Positions 50,709 to 62,109 of a stretch of 64,000 bases of DNA are shown piece by piece. Where the stretch lies: positions 9,888 to 73,887 of the forward strand of contig CAUWDA010000008.1 in the NCBI GenBank assembly GCA_963557075.1, read 5' to 3'. Within the stretch, counting starts at the first letter, position 1, and the number at the start of each line of letters is the position of its first letter. The translations under genes were made by a program, and so were the position numbers. This DNA is from Flavonifractor sp963557075. Lineage in GTDB: Bacteria; Bacillota; Clostridia; Oscillospirales; Oscillospiraceae. The notes beneath the pieces are model-generated. The model was given only the letters and a program-made list of their open reading frames with translations. It was not told the origin of the DNA and ran no database searches.

Positions 50709-50749
50709 GCCCCTCAAAAGGCGCTCCGCACTTCTGTTTGTCAATTGCA

Positions 50750-50788
50750 AAAAATACACGGACCTGGTCTCCAGGCCCGTGTATTTTT
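50750..50788 (+). terminator. Terminator of the ABC transporter operon
   Basis: AAAAATACACGG-A-CCTGG pairs with CCAGG-C-CCGTGTATTTTT (18-bp arms, one mismatch), loop TCT. Confidence 0.9.
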
Positions 50789-50860
50789 ATGCGCCCGGTT
50801 GACATCCCGGCCCCTGGTGGGCAGGGAGGCCGCCGGGACAGAAAGCCCGGGGGGCTTGAT

Positions 50861-51030
50861 GCTTTTGCTTACTTGTAGAGCTCGACCTCGTCAACACAAG
50901 CTCCACATCCCTCGCTTCGCCGTATACGGCAAAGCTCCCTCGTTCCGCTGTGTCTCCTCTCCCACCCGCAGTCACTTCGTTCGACTGCGGGTGGGCTCCC
51001 GCGAGATGCTCGTAGCGGGCCTTGGCGGCC
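50861..51030 (-). pseudogene. Duplicated, interrupted 3' end of nifJ
   Basis: Two exact 27-base matches to the nifJ 3' end: 50861-50887 equals 51223-51249 (including the TAA stop and codons for ELYK), and 51004-51030 equals 51259-51285. In the intact gene the two are nine bases apart; here they are 116 bases apart, because a palindrome-bearing segment lies between them. Confidence 0.75.
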
Positions 51031-51189
51031 AACCCCACCGGGTCTGTAGACCCGGCGGGGACTCCATATTGGATCTGCCCGGCGGAAATGAATTCCGCCG
51101 GCATCAAGGCTTTGGGCCAATGCCCAAAGCTCTTGACCCGCGCACTGCGCCGTCCCGCCTCCGGCGGGTGAAGAGGCCGCCGGGACAGA

Positions 51190-51219
51190 AAGACCCCCGG
51201 GCTTTCGCCCGGGGGTCTT
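51190..51219 (-). terminator. Terminator of nifJ
   Basis: AAGACCCCCGGGC-TTTC-GCCCGGGGGTCTT-type hairpin with perfect 13-bp arms, 11 bases past the nifJ stop. A decayed version (CCCGGGGGGCTTGATGC) sits at the matching place in the duplicated copy. Confidence 0.82.
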
Positions 51220-51230
51220 GGTGCTTTTGC

Positions 51231-54767
<3,537 letters not shown>

Positions 54768-54793
54768 GAAACGATTCCTCCTTGTTCGTTATT

Positions 54794-54857
54794 CCAGGGC
54801 AATGGGAATCGGTCCCCGCCTCTCACAAGAGACCGGGCCGGATTCCCATTACCCTGG
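54794..54857 (-). promoter_or_regulatory. Large 5'-UTR hairpin of nifJ
   Basis: Arms 54794-54810 and 54841-54857 (CCAGGG-C-AATGGGAATC with one mismatch), with an inner TCTC/GAGA pair. It ends 26 bases before the start codon and lacks a T-run, so it looks like an mRNA-stabilising or regulatory leader rather than a terminator. Confidence 0.65.
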
Positions 54858-54900
54858 CTGTTTCCCCGCTTACCAGAAAGAAACTTCCTGTAGCGCCTTC

Positions 54901-54929
54901 ATTGTAACACCATCCATACTGTTTGTAAA
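54901..54929 (-). promoter_or_regulatory. Promoter of nifJ
   Basis: Minus strand: -35 TTTACA (54929-54924), 17-base spacer, -10 TACAAT (54906-54901). This predicts a leader of about 125 bases that includes the hairpin. Confidence 0.7.
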
Positions 54930-55052
54930 TCAAATCTTACTTATCTGTGAAAATTTTCTTCAAATTCTCAAATCCCTAGGAAATTGCCCTGATTTTTCTC
55001 TTTTGCCAGGAAAAAATTCGAAGTGTGGTTCGGGGGATAAACCCGTTATATT

Positions 55053-55066
55053 AGACCAACCGGTCT
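55053..55066. promoter_or_regulatory. Short dyad in the AT-rich gap upstream of the ECF gene
   Basis: AGACC-AACC-GGTCT, a 5-bp half-site palindrome of TetR-operator style. Apart from this and the two promoters, the 544-base gap 54768-55311 holds no gene and is strikingly AT-rich compared with its surroundings. Confidence 0.35.
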
Positions 55067-55244
55067 GATCTTATTAACTTTTAAAGCATCTATTTTGCAC
55101 GCTCTGCGCCTCATTTGCAATCTATATTTTCCCATATTTTGAGCATTCTATTTTGAACTCTGCAAATGAATTCAGATGGTTTATTTACAGAGTCTATGTT
55201 GAACGTCCCAAAACTGACCTTAAGAAAAATAAATAAATTGATTA

Positions 55245-55273
55245 TTCAAATAAGTTCAGTCTTGTAGTATAGT
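55245..55273 (+). promoter_or_regulatory. Promoter of the ECF S-component/amidohydrolase pair
   Basis: -35 TTCAAA (55245-55250), 17-base spacer, -10 TATAGT (55268-55273), followed by GAAAGGAG ahead of the ATG at 55312. Confidence 0.6.
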
Positions 55274-55311
55274 GTGGGAAACACCCCAGAAAAGAAAGGA
55301 GCTGTTTCCCT

Positions 55312-55824
55312 ATGGAGTCTTCACAGAAACACATCACAAAAACCGCGATGATGGCAGCCATCATATTTGTCTGTACCTATACTTTTAAGATCCCAATTGC
55401 CATTACGGGAGGATATACGCATTTGGGCGACTGCGCCATTTTCTTGGGCGTGATGATCCTGGGCCGAAAAAACGGCGCGATTGCAGCAGCGTTAGGAGCT
55501 TCTATGGCTGACCTATTGGGCGGCTTCATGCTCTGGGTGCTCCCAACTGCCGTCATCAAAGGTATCATGGCCTATTTGATGGGGCTCATCATTGAAAAGA
55601 TTTTGCCCGGAAAGCCATGGAACTGGTTGGTGGGCGAACTTCTGGGCGGCCTTATCCAGGTGATCTGCTATCAGTCGTTAAAAGCCCTCCTGCTCGGTCC
55701 GGCCGCTGCTTTGGCCACAATACCCACTATTCTAGCTCAGACTACAGCCGGTATCATGATTGGATCACTGTTGATCGTTTTTCTGAATACCTCCGGCGTA
55801 ATCAGCCGGCTGAAAATCAAGTAA
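55312..55824 (+). CDS. ECF transporter S component (substrate-specific membrane subunit)
   Basis: S components capture a vitamin-like substrate and work with the shared EcfA/A'/T module, which is not in this window. The 170-residue protein has about six membrane segments, the MMAAIIF-type first helix that docks to EcfT, and GGYTHLGDCAIFLGVMILGR plus ALGASMADLLGGFMLWVLPT. This resembles the HmpT/pyridoxine-type S proteins, but the substrate cannot be fixed by eye. Base use is AT-richer than neighbours. The next gene, an amidohydrolase, starts 12 bases later, suggesting that it processes the imported compound. Confidence 0.82.
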   Translation: MESSQKHITKTAMMAAIIFVCTYTFKIPIAITGGYTHLGDCAIFLGVMILGRKNGAIAAALGASMADLLGGFMLWVLPTAVIKGIMAYLMGLIIEKILPGKPWNWLVGELLGGLIQVICYQSLKALLLGPAAALATIPTILAQTTAGIMIGSLLIVFLNTSGVISRLKIK

Positions 55825-55836
55825 GGAGCGTGCAAC

Positions 55837-56568
55837 ATGAAAAAGATAGATGCTCATGCACACATCGGCAACTTTAGTGGTTGGGCCGATGGGGTCGGAG
55901 GACAGCCAGAACAATTGATTGCCCTGATGGATGAATATGAAGTGGAGCAGACCGTTTTATGCTCTAGGGATCATACCGGAAATGATGACATTGTTAAGGC
56001 ACGGGACAACTATCCAGGACGCTTCCTTCCGCTTGTATATCTGAATCCCCTGGAAGGAGAGACAGAATGCCGCCGGAAAGTGGAAACCTATGTGGATGAT
56101 CTGGGCTTTCTGGGCTTTAAGCTCAACCCTCTGCGGTATGCCTTTTTGGCGGATGACCCAATTATGGATCCCATCATGGAGATGGCCCGGCAGCGATCGC
56201 TGCCGGTGTTCATTCACTCTGGACACCCTCCATTTTCCCTGCCCTGGAGCATCGCTCTGCTGGCTGAGCGTTTTCCAGACGTCAAAACTGTAATGATTCA
56301 TATGGGCCATGGACATGGAGTCTATGTAGACGCCGCACTGAAAATGGCAATGCGATATCCAAATCTGTATCTAGAAATGTCTGGTATGCCTATGGGGGTA
56401 AAAATTCGACAGGCATATCAGGATGTCGGCCATGACCGGATCATGTTTGGCACGGATTACCCATTCCATCATCCTTCTGTCGAAATTCAGAAAGTGCTGA
56501 CCTGCGGGCTTGATGATCAGGCCATGGAAGATATCTTCTACAACAACGTGCGGAATCTGTTTGCGTAA
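55837..56568 (+). CDS. Amidohydrolase-related TIM-barrel metal hydrolase/decarboxylase
   Basis: The 243-residue protein fits the amidohydrolase-2 family: N-terminal metal motif IDAHAHIGN, VFIHSGHPPFS (strand 5/6 histidine), MIHMGHGHG, and FGTDYPFHHP with the catalytic-type aspartate. Members hydrolyse or decarboxylate ring compounds; the actual reaction is unknown. It is translationally close to the ECF S component and shares its AT-rich composition, so the two probably form one acquired unit for import and breakdown of a small molecule. Confidence 0.85.
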   Translation: MKKIDAHAHIGNFSGWADGVGGQPEQLIALMDEYEVEQTVLCSRDHTGNDDIVKARDNYPGRFLPLVYLNPLEGETECRRKVETYVDDLGFLGFKLNPLRYAFLADDPIMDPIMEMARQRSLPVFIHSGHPPFSLPWSIALLAERFPDVKTVMIHMGHGHGVYVDAALKMAMRYPNLYLEMSGMPMGVKIRQAYQDVGHDRIMFGTDYPFHHPSVEIQKVLTCGLDDQAMEDIFYNNVRNLFA

Positions 56569-56702
56569 GCCCTCCTTTCTTCTGCGCTCTATAATCAGTT
56601 CAGAGATAACACAGATCAATATCCAAATCTTTTCTTTGGCAACGAATCCACCTTCCTGTCCTCAAACGCCCTATTCTGTACATAAATACTCCGGCGCTGC
56701 GT

Positions 56703-56731
56703 TTGCCTGCAAATAGATGGTGTGCTATAAT
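56703..56731 (+). promoter_or_regulatory. Promoter of comM
   Basis: -35 TTGCCT (56703-56708), 17-base spacer, consensus -10 TATAAT (56726-56731), 38 bases before the start. Confidence 0.7.
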
Positions 56732-56768
56732 AGGCATACTTCTACTATGACATCCGAGGTGGTCAGTC

Positions 56769-58280
56769 ATGCTGTGTGAAGTTCGTTCCCTGGGTCTGAC
56801 CGGTATTTCCGGCTATGAGGTGCGGGCGGAGTGCGACCTGTCCGGCGGCCTGCCCGCCTTTGACATCGTGGGCCTGCCCGACGCGGCGGTGAAAGAGGCC
56901 CGGGACCGGGTGCGCGCCGCCATCAAGAACTGCGGCTTCTCCTTCCCGGTCTCCCGCATCACAGTCAATCTGGCCCCGGCGGACCGGCGGAAAGAGGGCA
57001 CGGTGTATGATCTGCCCATCCTGGTTGGCATTCTGGCGGCGGGCGGACAGCTCCGCCTGCCGGACGCCCCCTGCGCCTTTGTGGGGGAGCTGTCCCTGTC
57101 GGGCAAGCTGCGGCCCATCCCCGGTATGCTGCCCATGGCGCTGGCCGCCCGCCGGGCGGGCATCAAGGAGCTGTATGTCCCCGCTTCCGCCGCCGCCGAG
57201 GCCACACTGGCGGGGGAACTGACCGTCTATCCGGTGGAGAACGTCTCCCAGCTGGTGGCCCACCTGCGGGGAGACACGCCACTCTGCCCCGCCGAGCCCT
57301 GGACCCCCGGCGCCGCCCTGGAGACAGAGCTGGACTTTGCCGACGTCAAGGGCCAGGAGAACGGCAAGCGCGCCCTGGAGATCGCCGCCGCCGGCGGACA
57401 CAACCTGGCCATGGTGGGCCCGCCCGGGTCGGGCAAATCCATGCTGGCCCGCCGCCTGCCCTCCATCCTGCCTGATATGACCCGGCGGGAGGCCCTGGAG
57501 TGTACCGAGGTGCACTCCGTCATGGGGCTGACCAGTGCAGAGCGGCCCATGCTGCTCCAGCGGCCCTTCCGCTCCCCCCACCACACCGTGTCCGCCATGG
57601 GCATGGCCGGGGGCGGCTCCACCCCCCGGCCGGGAGAGATCTCCCTGGCCCACAATGGGGTGCTCTTCCTGGACGAGCTGCCCGAGTTCTCCAAGGAGGT
57701 GCTGGAGACCCTGCGCCAGCCTCTGGAGGACGGACAGGTCCAGATCAGCCGGGTGGCCGGGACGGCGGTCTTTCCCGCCCGGTTCATGCTGGTGTGCGCC
57801 ATGAATCCATGCAAGTGCGGCTGGTACGGCACAGGCCGGTGCCGCTGTACCCCCAAGGCGGTGGAGCAGTATCTGGGCAAGCTGTCCGGCCCCCTGCTGG
57901 ACCGCATCGACCTGTATGTGGAGGTGCCCGCTCTGGACTTTGAGCAGCTCTCCCGCCGGCCGGACGCGGAGCCCTCCGCCGTCATCAAGGCCCGGGTAAA
58001 CGCGGCCCGGTCCATCCAGACTGCCCGCTTCGGCCCGGAGGGGCCCGACTGCAACGCCCACATGGGGCAGCGGGAGCTGACCCAATTCTGTCAGCTGGAT
58101 GGGGCGGGCACCGCCCTCATCAAGGGGGCCTTCGACCGCATGGGCCTTACCGCCCGCAGCTACGACCGCATCCTGCGGGTGGCCCGCACCATCGCCGACC
58201 TGGACGGGGCGGAGTCCATCGCCGTGGACCATCTGGCCGAGGCCATCCAGTACCGGGAGAGCGCCCTGCTCCGGCGGTGA
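56769..58280 (+). CDS. comM: YifB/ComM family Mg-chelatase-like AAA ATPase
   Basis: ComM is a branch-migration helicase that aids integration of foreign DNA during transformation. The 503-residue protein has the N-terminal ChlI-like domain (LTGISGYEVRAECDLSGGLP, FDIVGLPDAAVKEARDRV), Walker A MVGPPGSGKSML, Walker B GVLFLDELPEFS, RPFRSPHHTVSAMGMAGGGS and the zinc-like MNPCKCGWYGTGRCRC. The C-terminal helical domain ends in AEAIQYRESALLRR. Size is typical. GAGGTGG lies upstream of the ATG. Confidence 0.95.
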   Translation: MLCEVRSLGLTGISGYEVRAECDLSGGLPAFDIVGLPDAAVKEARDRVRAAIKNCGFSFPVSRITVNLAPADRRKEGTVYDLPILVGILAAGGQLRLPDAPCAFVGELSLSGKLRPIPGMLPMALAARRAGIKELYVPASAAAEATLAGELTVYPVENVSQLVAHLRGDTPLCPAEPWTPGAALETELDFADVKGQENGKRALEIAAAGGHNLAMVGPPGSGKSMLARRLPSILPDMTRREALECTEVHSVMGLTSAERPMLLQRPFRSPHHTVSAMGMAGGGSTPRPGEISLAHNGVLFLDELPEFSKEVLETLRQPLEDGQVQISRVAGTAVFPARFMLVCAMNPCKCGWYGTGRCRCTPKAVEQYLGKLSGPLLDRIDLYVEVPALDFEQLSRRPDAEPSAVIKARVNAARSIQTARFGPEGPDCNAHMGQRELTQFCQLDGAGTALIKGAFDRMGLTARSYDRILRVARTIADLDGAESIAVDHLAEAIQYRESALLRR

Positions 58281-58314
58281 GCCGCGCTCCCATGCATATC
58301 CGCGCCATATAAGA

Positions 58315-58343
58315 AAAGCCCTCCGGCGTTGCCGGAGGGCTTT
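58315..58343. terminator. Bidirectional terminator
   Basis: AAAGCCCTCCGGC-GTT-GCCGGAGGGCTTT, perfect 13-bp arms, between the convergent comM and fakA-like genes. Confidence 0.92.
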
Positions 58344-58366
58344 CTATATCATTTATCATTTTCCGA

Positions 58367-60043
58367 TCACTCGGCGGAGATCATGTAGTAGTACACGGGC
58401 TGGCCGCCGGAGAGCATGGTGATCTCGGCGTTGGGACAGCACTCGCTGAAGAGGGCCAGCGCCTTCTCGGCCTCCTCCTCAGTCACGTCCTCCCCGTAGA
58501 AGATGTTGATAAACTCGGCGCTCTGCTGGGCGTCGGCCTGGGCCAGACGGCGCAGCAGCTGGTCCAGCTCCCGCTCGGTGCCGAAGAGCTGGTGCTCGGT
58601 GAGGGCCAGATAGTCCCCCTGCTTGATGGCGATGCCGTCCAGATCGGAATCCCGGGCGGCGTAGGTGATCTCGGAGGTGGTCACATGGCCGATGGCCTCG
58701 GTCATGGCGGCCACATTCTCCTCCTGGGAGGCCCCCGGGTCCATGACCATCAGAGCGGAGATCCCCTGGGGTACCGACTTGGTGGGCAGCACCACCACCT
58801 GCTTGCCCTCGGTCAGGCGGACACACTGCTGGGCCGCCATGATGATGTTGCCGTTGTTGGGCAGCACGAAGACGATCTCCGCCGGGGTGGCGTCGATCTC
58901 CTTCAGGATGTCGTCGGTGGAGGGGTTCATCGTCTGCCCGCCGCTGATGACGCCGTCGGCGCCCAGATCCCGGAACACGGTGGCCAGGCCCTCGCCGGCG
59001 GCCACGGCCACCACGCCGTACTTCTTCTCGGGGGCGGCCACCTTCCGGCCGCCTTCCTCGTGGTCGTGGTCATCCTCCAGATCGTCGGTGCTCTGGATGT
59101 GGCGTCCGGCGGCCAGATCCTCCGCCTGGGTACGCATATTCTCGATCTTGGCCAGCTCCAGCGTGCCGTACTTCTGGGCCTCAGTGAGGGCGGCGCCGGG
59201 GATGTCGGTATGAACGTGGACCTTAAAGCAGTCGTCGTCTTCGCCGATGACCAGGCTGTCGCCGATGCTGTTCAGATAGGCCTCAAAGGGCTCCAGACCC
59301 TTGTCGGAAGTCTTGCGGACGATAAACACCGTGTCAAAGGTGAAGGTGATCTCCTCGGCGGCAATGGCGGCGTAATCGGTCTTGTTCTCCGGCTTGCCGC
59401 TCTCCTCCCCGCCCTCGGGCAGGGGCAGGCCCCGCAGGGAGTCCAGCATACCCTGGAGGATCACCAGAAAGCCCTTGCCGCCGGCGTCCACCACCCCGGC
59501 CTTCTTGAGGACGGGATTCATCTCGGTGGTGTGCTCCAGGGCCACCTGGCCCTCGGCAATGGCAGCCTCCAGCACGGCCTCCGGATCATCGGGGGTCTTG
59601 CGGGCGGCGTCGGCCGCCCGGGCGGCGGCCAGACGGGACACGGTGAGGATGGTGCCCTCGGCGGGCTTCATCACAGCCTTATAGGCCGCGGCCACGCCGA
59701 AATCCAGGGCAATGGCCAGGTCCCGGCCGTCGATCTCGTCCTTGTCCTTCACTGCCTTGGACAGGCCGCGGAAGAGCAGGGACAAAATAACGCCCGAGTT
59801 GCCGCGGGCCCCCCGCAGCAGGGCGGAGGCGGTGGTGGCGGCGGCCTCTCCCACGGTGCGGGGCTGCTTCTTGCGCAGCTCCGCAGCGGCGGTGGAGATG
59901 GTCAGCCCCATGTTGGTGCCGGTGTCGCCGTCGGGCACGGGGAATACGTTCAGCTCGTTGATCTTCTGTTTCTCTAAATTGATGGAGGCCGCCGCGTGAA
60001 TGATGGCCTGGGCAAATGACGCTCCGTCAATGCGCTCTCTCAT
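58367..60043 (-). CDS. DAK2-domain fatty-acid kinase FakA-like (YloV)
   Basis: FakA phosphorylates fatty acids bound to FakB/DegV proteins, allowing use of exogenous fatty acids. The 558-residue protein has the DAK2 nucleotide site NVFPVPDGDTGTNMGLTIS and ARGNSGVILSLLFRG, a middle region with GLEPFEAYLNSIGDSLVIGE, an acidic/histidine-rich linker DDLEDDHDHEEGG near 315, and a C-terminal domain with VLPNNGNIIMAAQQ and VVLPTKSVPQGISALMV. The ATG at 60043 follows GGAAGGAA. It is paired with an asp23 gene 34 bases upstream, the usual Firmicutes pairing. Confidence 0.94.
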   Translation of the reverse strand: MRERIDGASFAQAIIHAAASINLEKQKINELNVFPVPDGDTGTNMGLTISTAAAELRKKQPRTVGEAAATTASALLRGARGNSGVILSLLFRGLSKAVKDKDEIDGRDLAIALDFGVAAAYKAVMKPAEGTILTVSRLAAARAADAARKTPDDPEAVLEAAIAEGQVALEHTTEMNPVLKKAGVVDAGGKGFLVILQGMLDSLRGLPLPEGGEESGKPENKTDYAAIAAEEITFTFDTVFIVRKTSDKGLEPFEAYLNSIGDSLVIGEDDDCFKVHVHTDIPGAALTEAQKYGTLELAKIENMRTQAEDLAAGRHIQSTDDLEDDHDHEEGGRKVAAPEKKYGVVAVAAGEGLATVFRDLGADGVISGGQTMNPSTDDILKEIDATPAEIVFVLPNNGNIIMAAQQCVRLTEGKQVVVLPTKSVPQGISALMVMDPGASQEENVAAMTEAIGHVTTSEITYAARDSDLDGIAIKQGDYLALTEHQLFGTERELDQLLRRLAQADAQQSAEFINIFYGEDVTEEEAEKALALFSECCPNAEITMLSGGQPVYYYMISAE

Positions 60044-60077
60044 GTCTGTGTTCCTTCCTTTCAATGGGCGGGCCGGC

Positions 60078-60428
60078 TCAGCCGATGACCATGGAGTCGA
60101 TGCAAACGTCCACGTTGCGCACCTCGGCGCCGGTGGTACGCTGCACGATATAGCGGACCTCGCTCATGATGGAGCGGCTCACCGCCATCAGGTTCACGCC
60201 GTTATCCACGATGATGTGCAGTTCGATGGAGACAGAGGAGTCCTCATTATAGGTAACTTTGACGCCCTTGCCCATGGACTCCCGGCGCAGCAGGTGGACC
60301 AGACCGTCGGTCTTGGAACGCACGGCCATACCCTTCACGCCGTAGCAGTTGGTAGCGGCGGCGCCGGTAATGTTGGTAAACACCTCACTGCTGATGGTAA
60401 TGGCGCCCCGTTCGGTTTGCAGCTTCAT
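60078..60428 (-). CDS. Asp23/Gls24 family envelope stress protein (YloU)
   Basis: Asp23-family proteins sit under the membrane and respond to envelope stress. The 116-residue protein begins ERGAITISSEVFTNITGAAA and continues with VKGMAVRSKTDGLVHLLRR and VNLMAVSRSIMSEVRYIVQR, the standard family layout. It precedes the fakA-like gene and is transcribed from one arm of a symmetrical divergent promoter region. Confidence 0.92.
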   Translation of the reverse strand: MKLQTERGAITISSEVFTNITGAAATNCYGVKGMAVRSKTDGLVHLLRRESMGKGVKVTYNEDSSVSIELHIIVDNGVNLMAVSRSIMSEVRYIVQRTTGAEVRNVDVCIDSMVIG

Positions 60429-60510
60429 AGACTCATCCCTTCCTTTCCTGGGGGGTCTTCATAGTATCCCCGCCGGAGCGGGGGGATTGGTTGCATTGAT
60501 TTGTCCTTTT

Positions 60511-60602
60511 ATTGTATTCTATTTTACCGCAAATTACAAGGGAAAAAAGTTTCTTCCCGGCGGGAATGTGTACTTGTAATTTCCCGCCAAACCGTGTACA
60601 CT
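60511..60602. promoter_or_regulatory. Divergent promoters sharing an inverted repeat
   Basis: Minus strand: TTGTAA (60539-60534), 17 bases, TACAAT (60516-60511), toward asp23. Plus strand: TTGTAA (60574-60579), 17 bases, TACACT (60597-60602), toward the small membrane protein. Both -35s lie in a perfect 10-bp inverted repeat, AAATTACAAG (60531-60540) and CTTGTAATTT (60573-60582). Confidence 0.72.
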
Positions 60603-60650
60603 GTTTTTATCAGCATTTTGTTTTCCGCACAAAAGGAGGCTGTCTGAGAC

Positions 60651-60839
60651 ATGAAAAAATTTTTCTGTGGACTGGTTAAGGTTCTGACGGTACTGACCGT
60701 GGTGGGCGCGGCCCTCTACGCCGTGGTGGCCTATTGGGATAAGCTCATGGAGCTGGGCTGCAAGGTGAAGCGCCTGGTCTCCGGCCGGGATGACGACTTC
60801 GACATGGAAGATGTGGACTTCGCCGACTGGGAAGAGTAA
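60651..60839 (+). CDS. Small membrane protein with acidic tail
   Basis: The 62-residue protein begins KKFFCGLVKVLTVLTVVGAA, one membrane helix, then a short basic stretch (KVKRLVSG) and an acidic tail DDDFDMEDVDFADWEE. AAAGGAGG is placed well before the ATG and a matching promoter lies upstream, so it is likely expressed. Function unknown. Being divergent from asp23-fakA with mirrored promoter elements, it may be co-regulated with an envelope stress response. Confidence 0.75.
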   Translation: MKKFFCGLVKVLTVLTVVGAALYAVVAYWDKLMELGCKVKRLVSGRDDDFDMEDVDFADWEE

Positions 60840-60942
60840 CGTCCATCTCTCCGCCGTGGGCAGGCTCTGTCCGCTGTAAGATGCGACTTGGACTCTTTCG
60901 CGCCTGCGGGCGCGAGCTCTGCGAGGCTTTTTCCATAAGCTG

Positions 60943-60970
60943 AAGGCCGCTGCCAACAGGCAGCGGCCTT
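60943..60970. terminator. Terminator
   Basis: AAGGCCGCTGCC-AACA-GGCAGCGGCCTT followed by TTTTATT, perfect 12-bp arms. It serves the small membrane protein and the convergent phosphoesterase gene. Confidence 0.9.
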
Positions 60971-60972
60971 TT

Positions 60973-62094
60973 TTATTTCTGCGGCGGGCGGCTCAGCCGT
61001 CCGAAGTACCAGCCGGTGACTCCGTTCTTCTTCACCAGCGCCCGGTCCGGCAGCCGGCGCACCACGGACAGGAGGTCCCCCGGCTCCACCGCCGGGCGGT
61101 AATCGGTGGATTCCTTGCACAGGGTCTGCTCCCCGGCGCGGTAGAGGTAGTCGGTGAGCACATCCACCTCCCGGCCGCTCTCCAGGTGGCGGCAGCGGCA
61201 CAGGGTTCCGCCCTGCCGAAGCACCTCCACCTGACTGTGGCCCCAGCGGACATTCACCGACTCGGCCGTCTCCGCCTGGGCGTCCAGAGCCATGGCGGTG
61301 GGCAGCTCGTCACAGGCAAACCAGGAAAACCCCTCTCCCGGTTTCCGGGGGAGTACCAGGGCGTTGAGCTGGGCGTCCCGCTGGAGGGCGCAGCCCCCGT
61401 CGATGGAGACGATGTGCTGCTCCTCCGATACCAGGGGGTGGGTGGTGGGGATATGGGGGTGGTAGAGGGTCACCGGCGTGTGGCCCACGATGCACCACCG
61501 GCGGAACCGCACGCCCTGGTCCAGAAAGCTGTCATTTTTCATGCAGTCCCAGGCCGACATCTCCTCCAGCCCCTCCTCATCCCACACGCCGCCGTGGACA
61601 AAGAGGTAATCTGGCGTGACCAGGATCTCAGGCATGGAGGCCAGAAAGCGCAGCTCCGGGCCGAAGCGGTCCAGGATCACCTGCCGCAGAGCGGGCAGGT
61701 CGTCGGGGGAGCGGGTCTCAAAGCCCGCCTCCTGGCCCATCTGCATCAGGATGCAGCGCCCCCGCCAGAGATCCAGATAGTGCTCAAAGAAGCCGGGGCG
61801 TATCCGTGAGGCGTCCACAAACTCCAGCACCAGGTCGTCGCAGTTGCCCCGGACGCAGTACACCGTCCGGTGCCGGGACAATTCCATGACGTAGCGCAGC
61901 ACCGACAGGCTGTCCGGGCCCTTTTCCACCAGATCCCCCAGCAGCACCAGAATATCCTCCGGGCCGTATCCTGCCCGGTCCAACACGCCCCGGAGCAGGG
62001 GCAGGCTGCCGTGGATGTCGCTGACCACCAGCACCCGCCGCCCGGCGGGAAACTCCAGCCGCTGGACCCGGGCCTTTCGGGTCTTCTGTTCCAT
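60973..62094 (-). CDS. PPP-type metallophosphoesterase with C-terminal extension
   Basis: The protein is a calcineurin-like phosphoesterase: VLVVSDIHGSLP, LVLLGDLVEKGPDS, VYCVRGNCDDL in place of the usual GNHE, LFVHGG and VGHTP supply the dimetal site. The family hydrolyses phosphoproteins or dinucleotides (PrpE/ApaH-like); the target is unknown. After the catalytic domain (to about 265), roughly 110 residues form an extra C-terminal region (VRWGHSQVEVLRQGGTLCRC, GVTGWYFGRLSRPPQ) that looks SH3-like. It is encoded 15 bases downstream of an ABC exporter and is probably cotranscribed. Total 373 residues. Confidence 0.85.
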   Translation of the reverse strand: MEQKTRKARVQRLEFPAGRRVLVVSDIHGSLPLLRGVLDRAGYGPEDILVLLGDLVEKGPDSLSVLRYVMELSRHRTVYCVRGNCDDLVLEFVDASRIRPGFFEHYLDLWRGRCILMQMGQEAGFETRSPDDLPALRQVILDRFGPELRFLASMPEILVTPDYLFVHGGVWDEEGLEEMSAWDCMKNDSFLDQGVRFRRWCIVGHTPVTLYHPHIPTTHPLVSEEQHIVSIDGGCALQRDAQLNALVLPRKPGEGFSWFACDELPTAMALDAQAETAESVNVRWGHSQVEVLRQGGTLCRCRHLESGREVDVLTDYLYRAGEQTLCKESTDYRPAVEPGDLLSVVRRLPDRALVKKNGVTGWYFGRLSRPPQK

Positions 62095-62109
62095 GGCGCC
62101 CTCCTTCCT

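Larger units (their letters stand above)
50827..51230. repeat. Palindrome-rich tandem duplication next to nifJ
   Basis: The string AGGCCGCCGGGACAGAAAG starts at 50827 and again at 51174. Between them lie inverted repeats: CCCACCCGCAGTC with its complement (about 50970-51000), CCCCACCGGGTC with GACCCGGCGGGG (about 51034-51061), GGCGGAAATGAATTCCGCC (about 51081-51100) and GCTTTGGGCC with GCCCAAAGC. No intact gene is seen in this 522-base gap. Confidence 0.7.

Noticed and set aside
50869..51120. Short open frames in the palindrome-rich gap before nifJ
   Set aside because: They run through inverted repeats and relic sequence in all frames, without ribosome sites or family resemblance.
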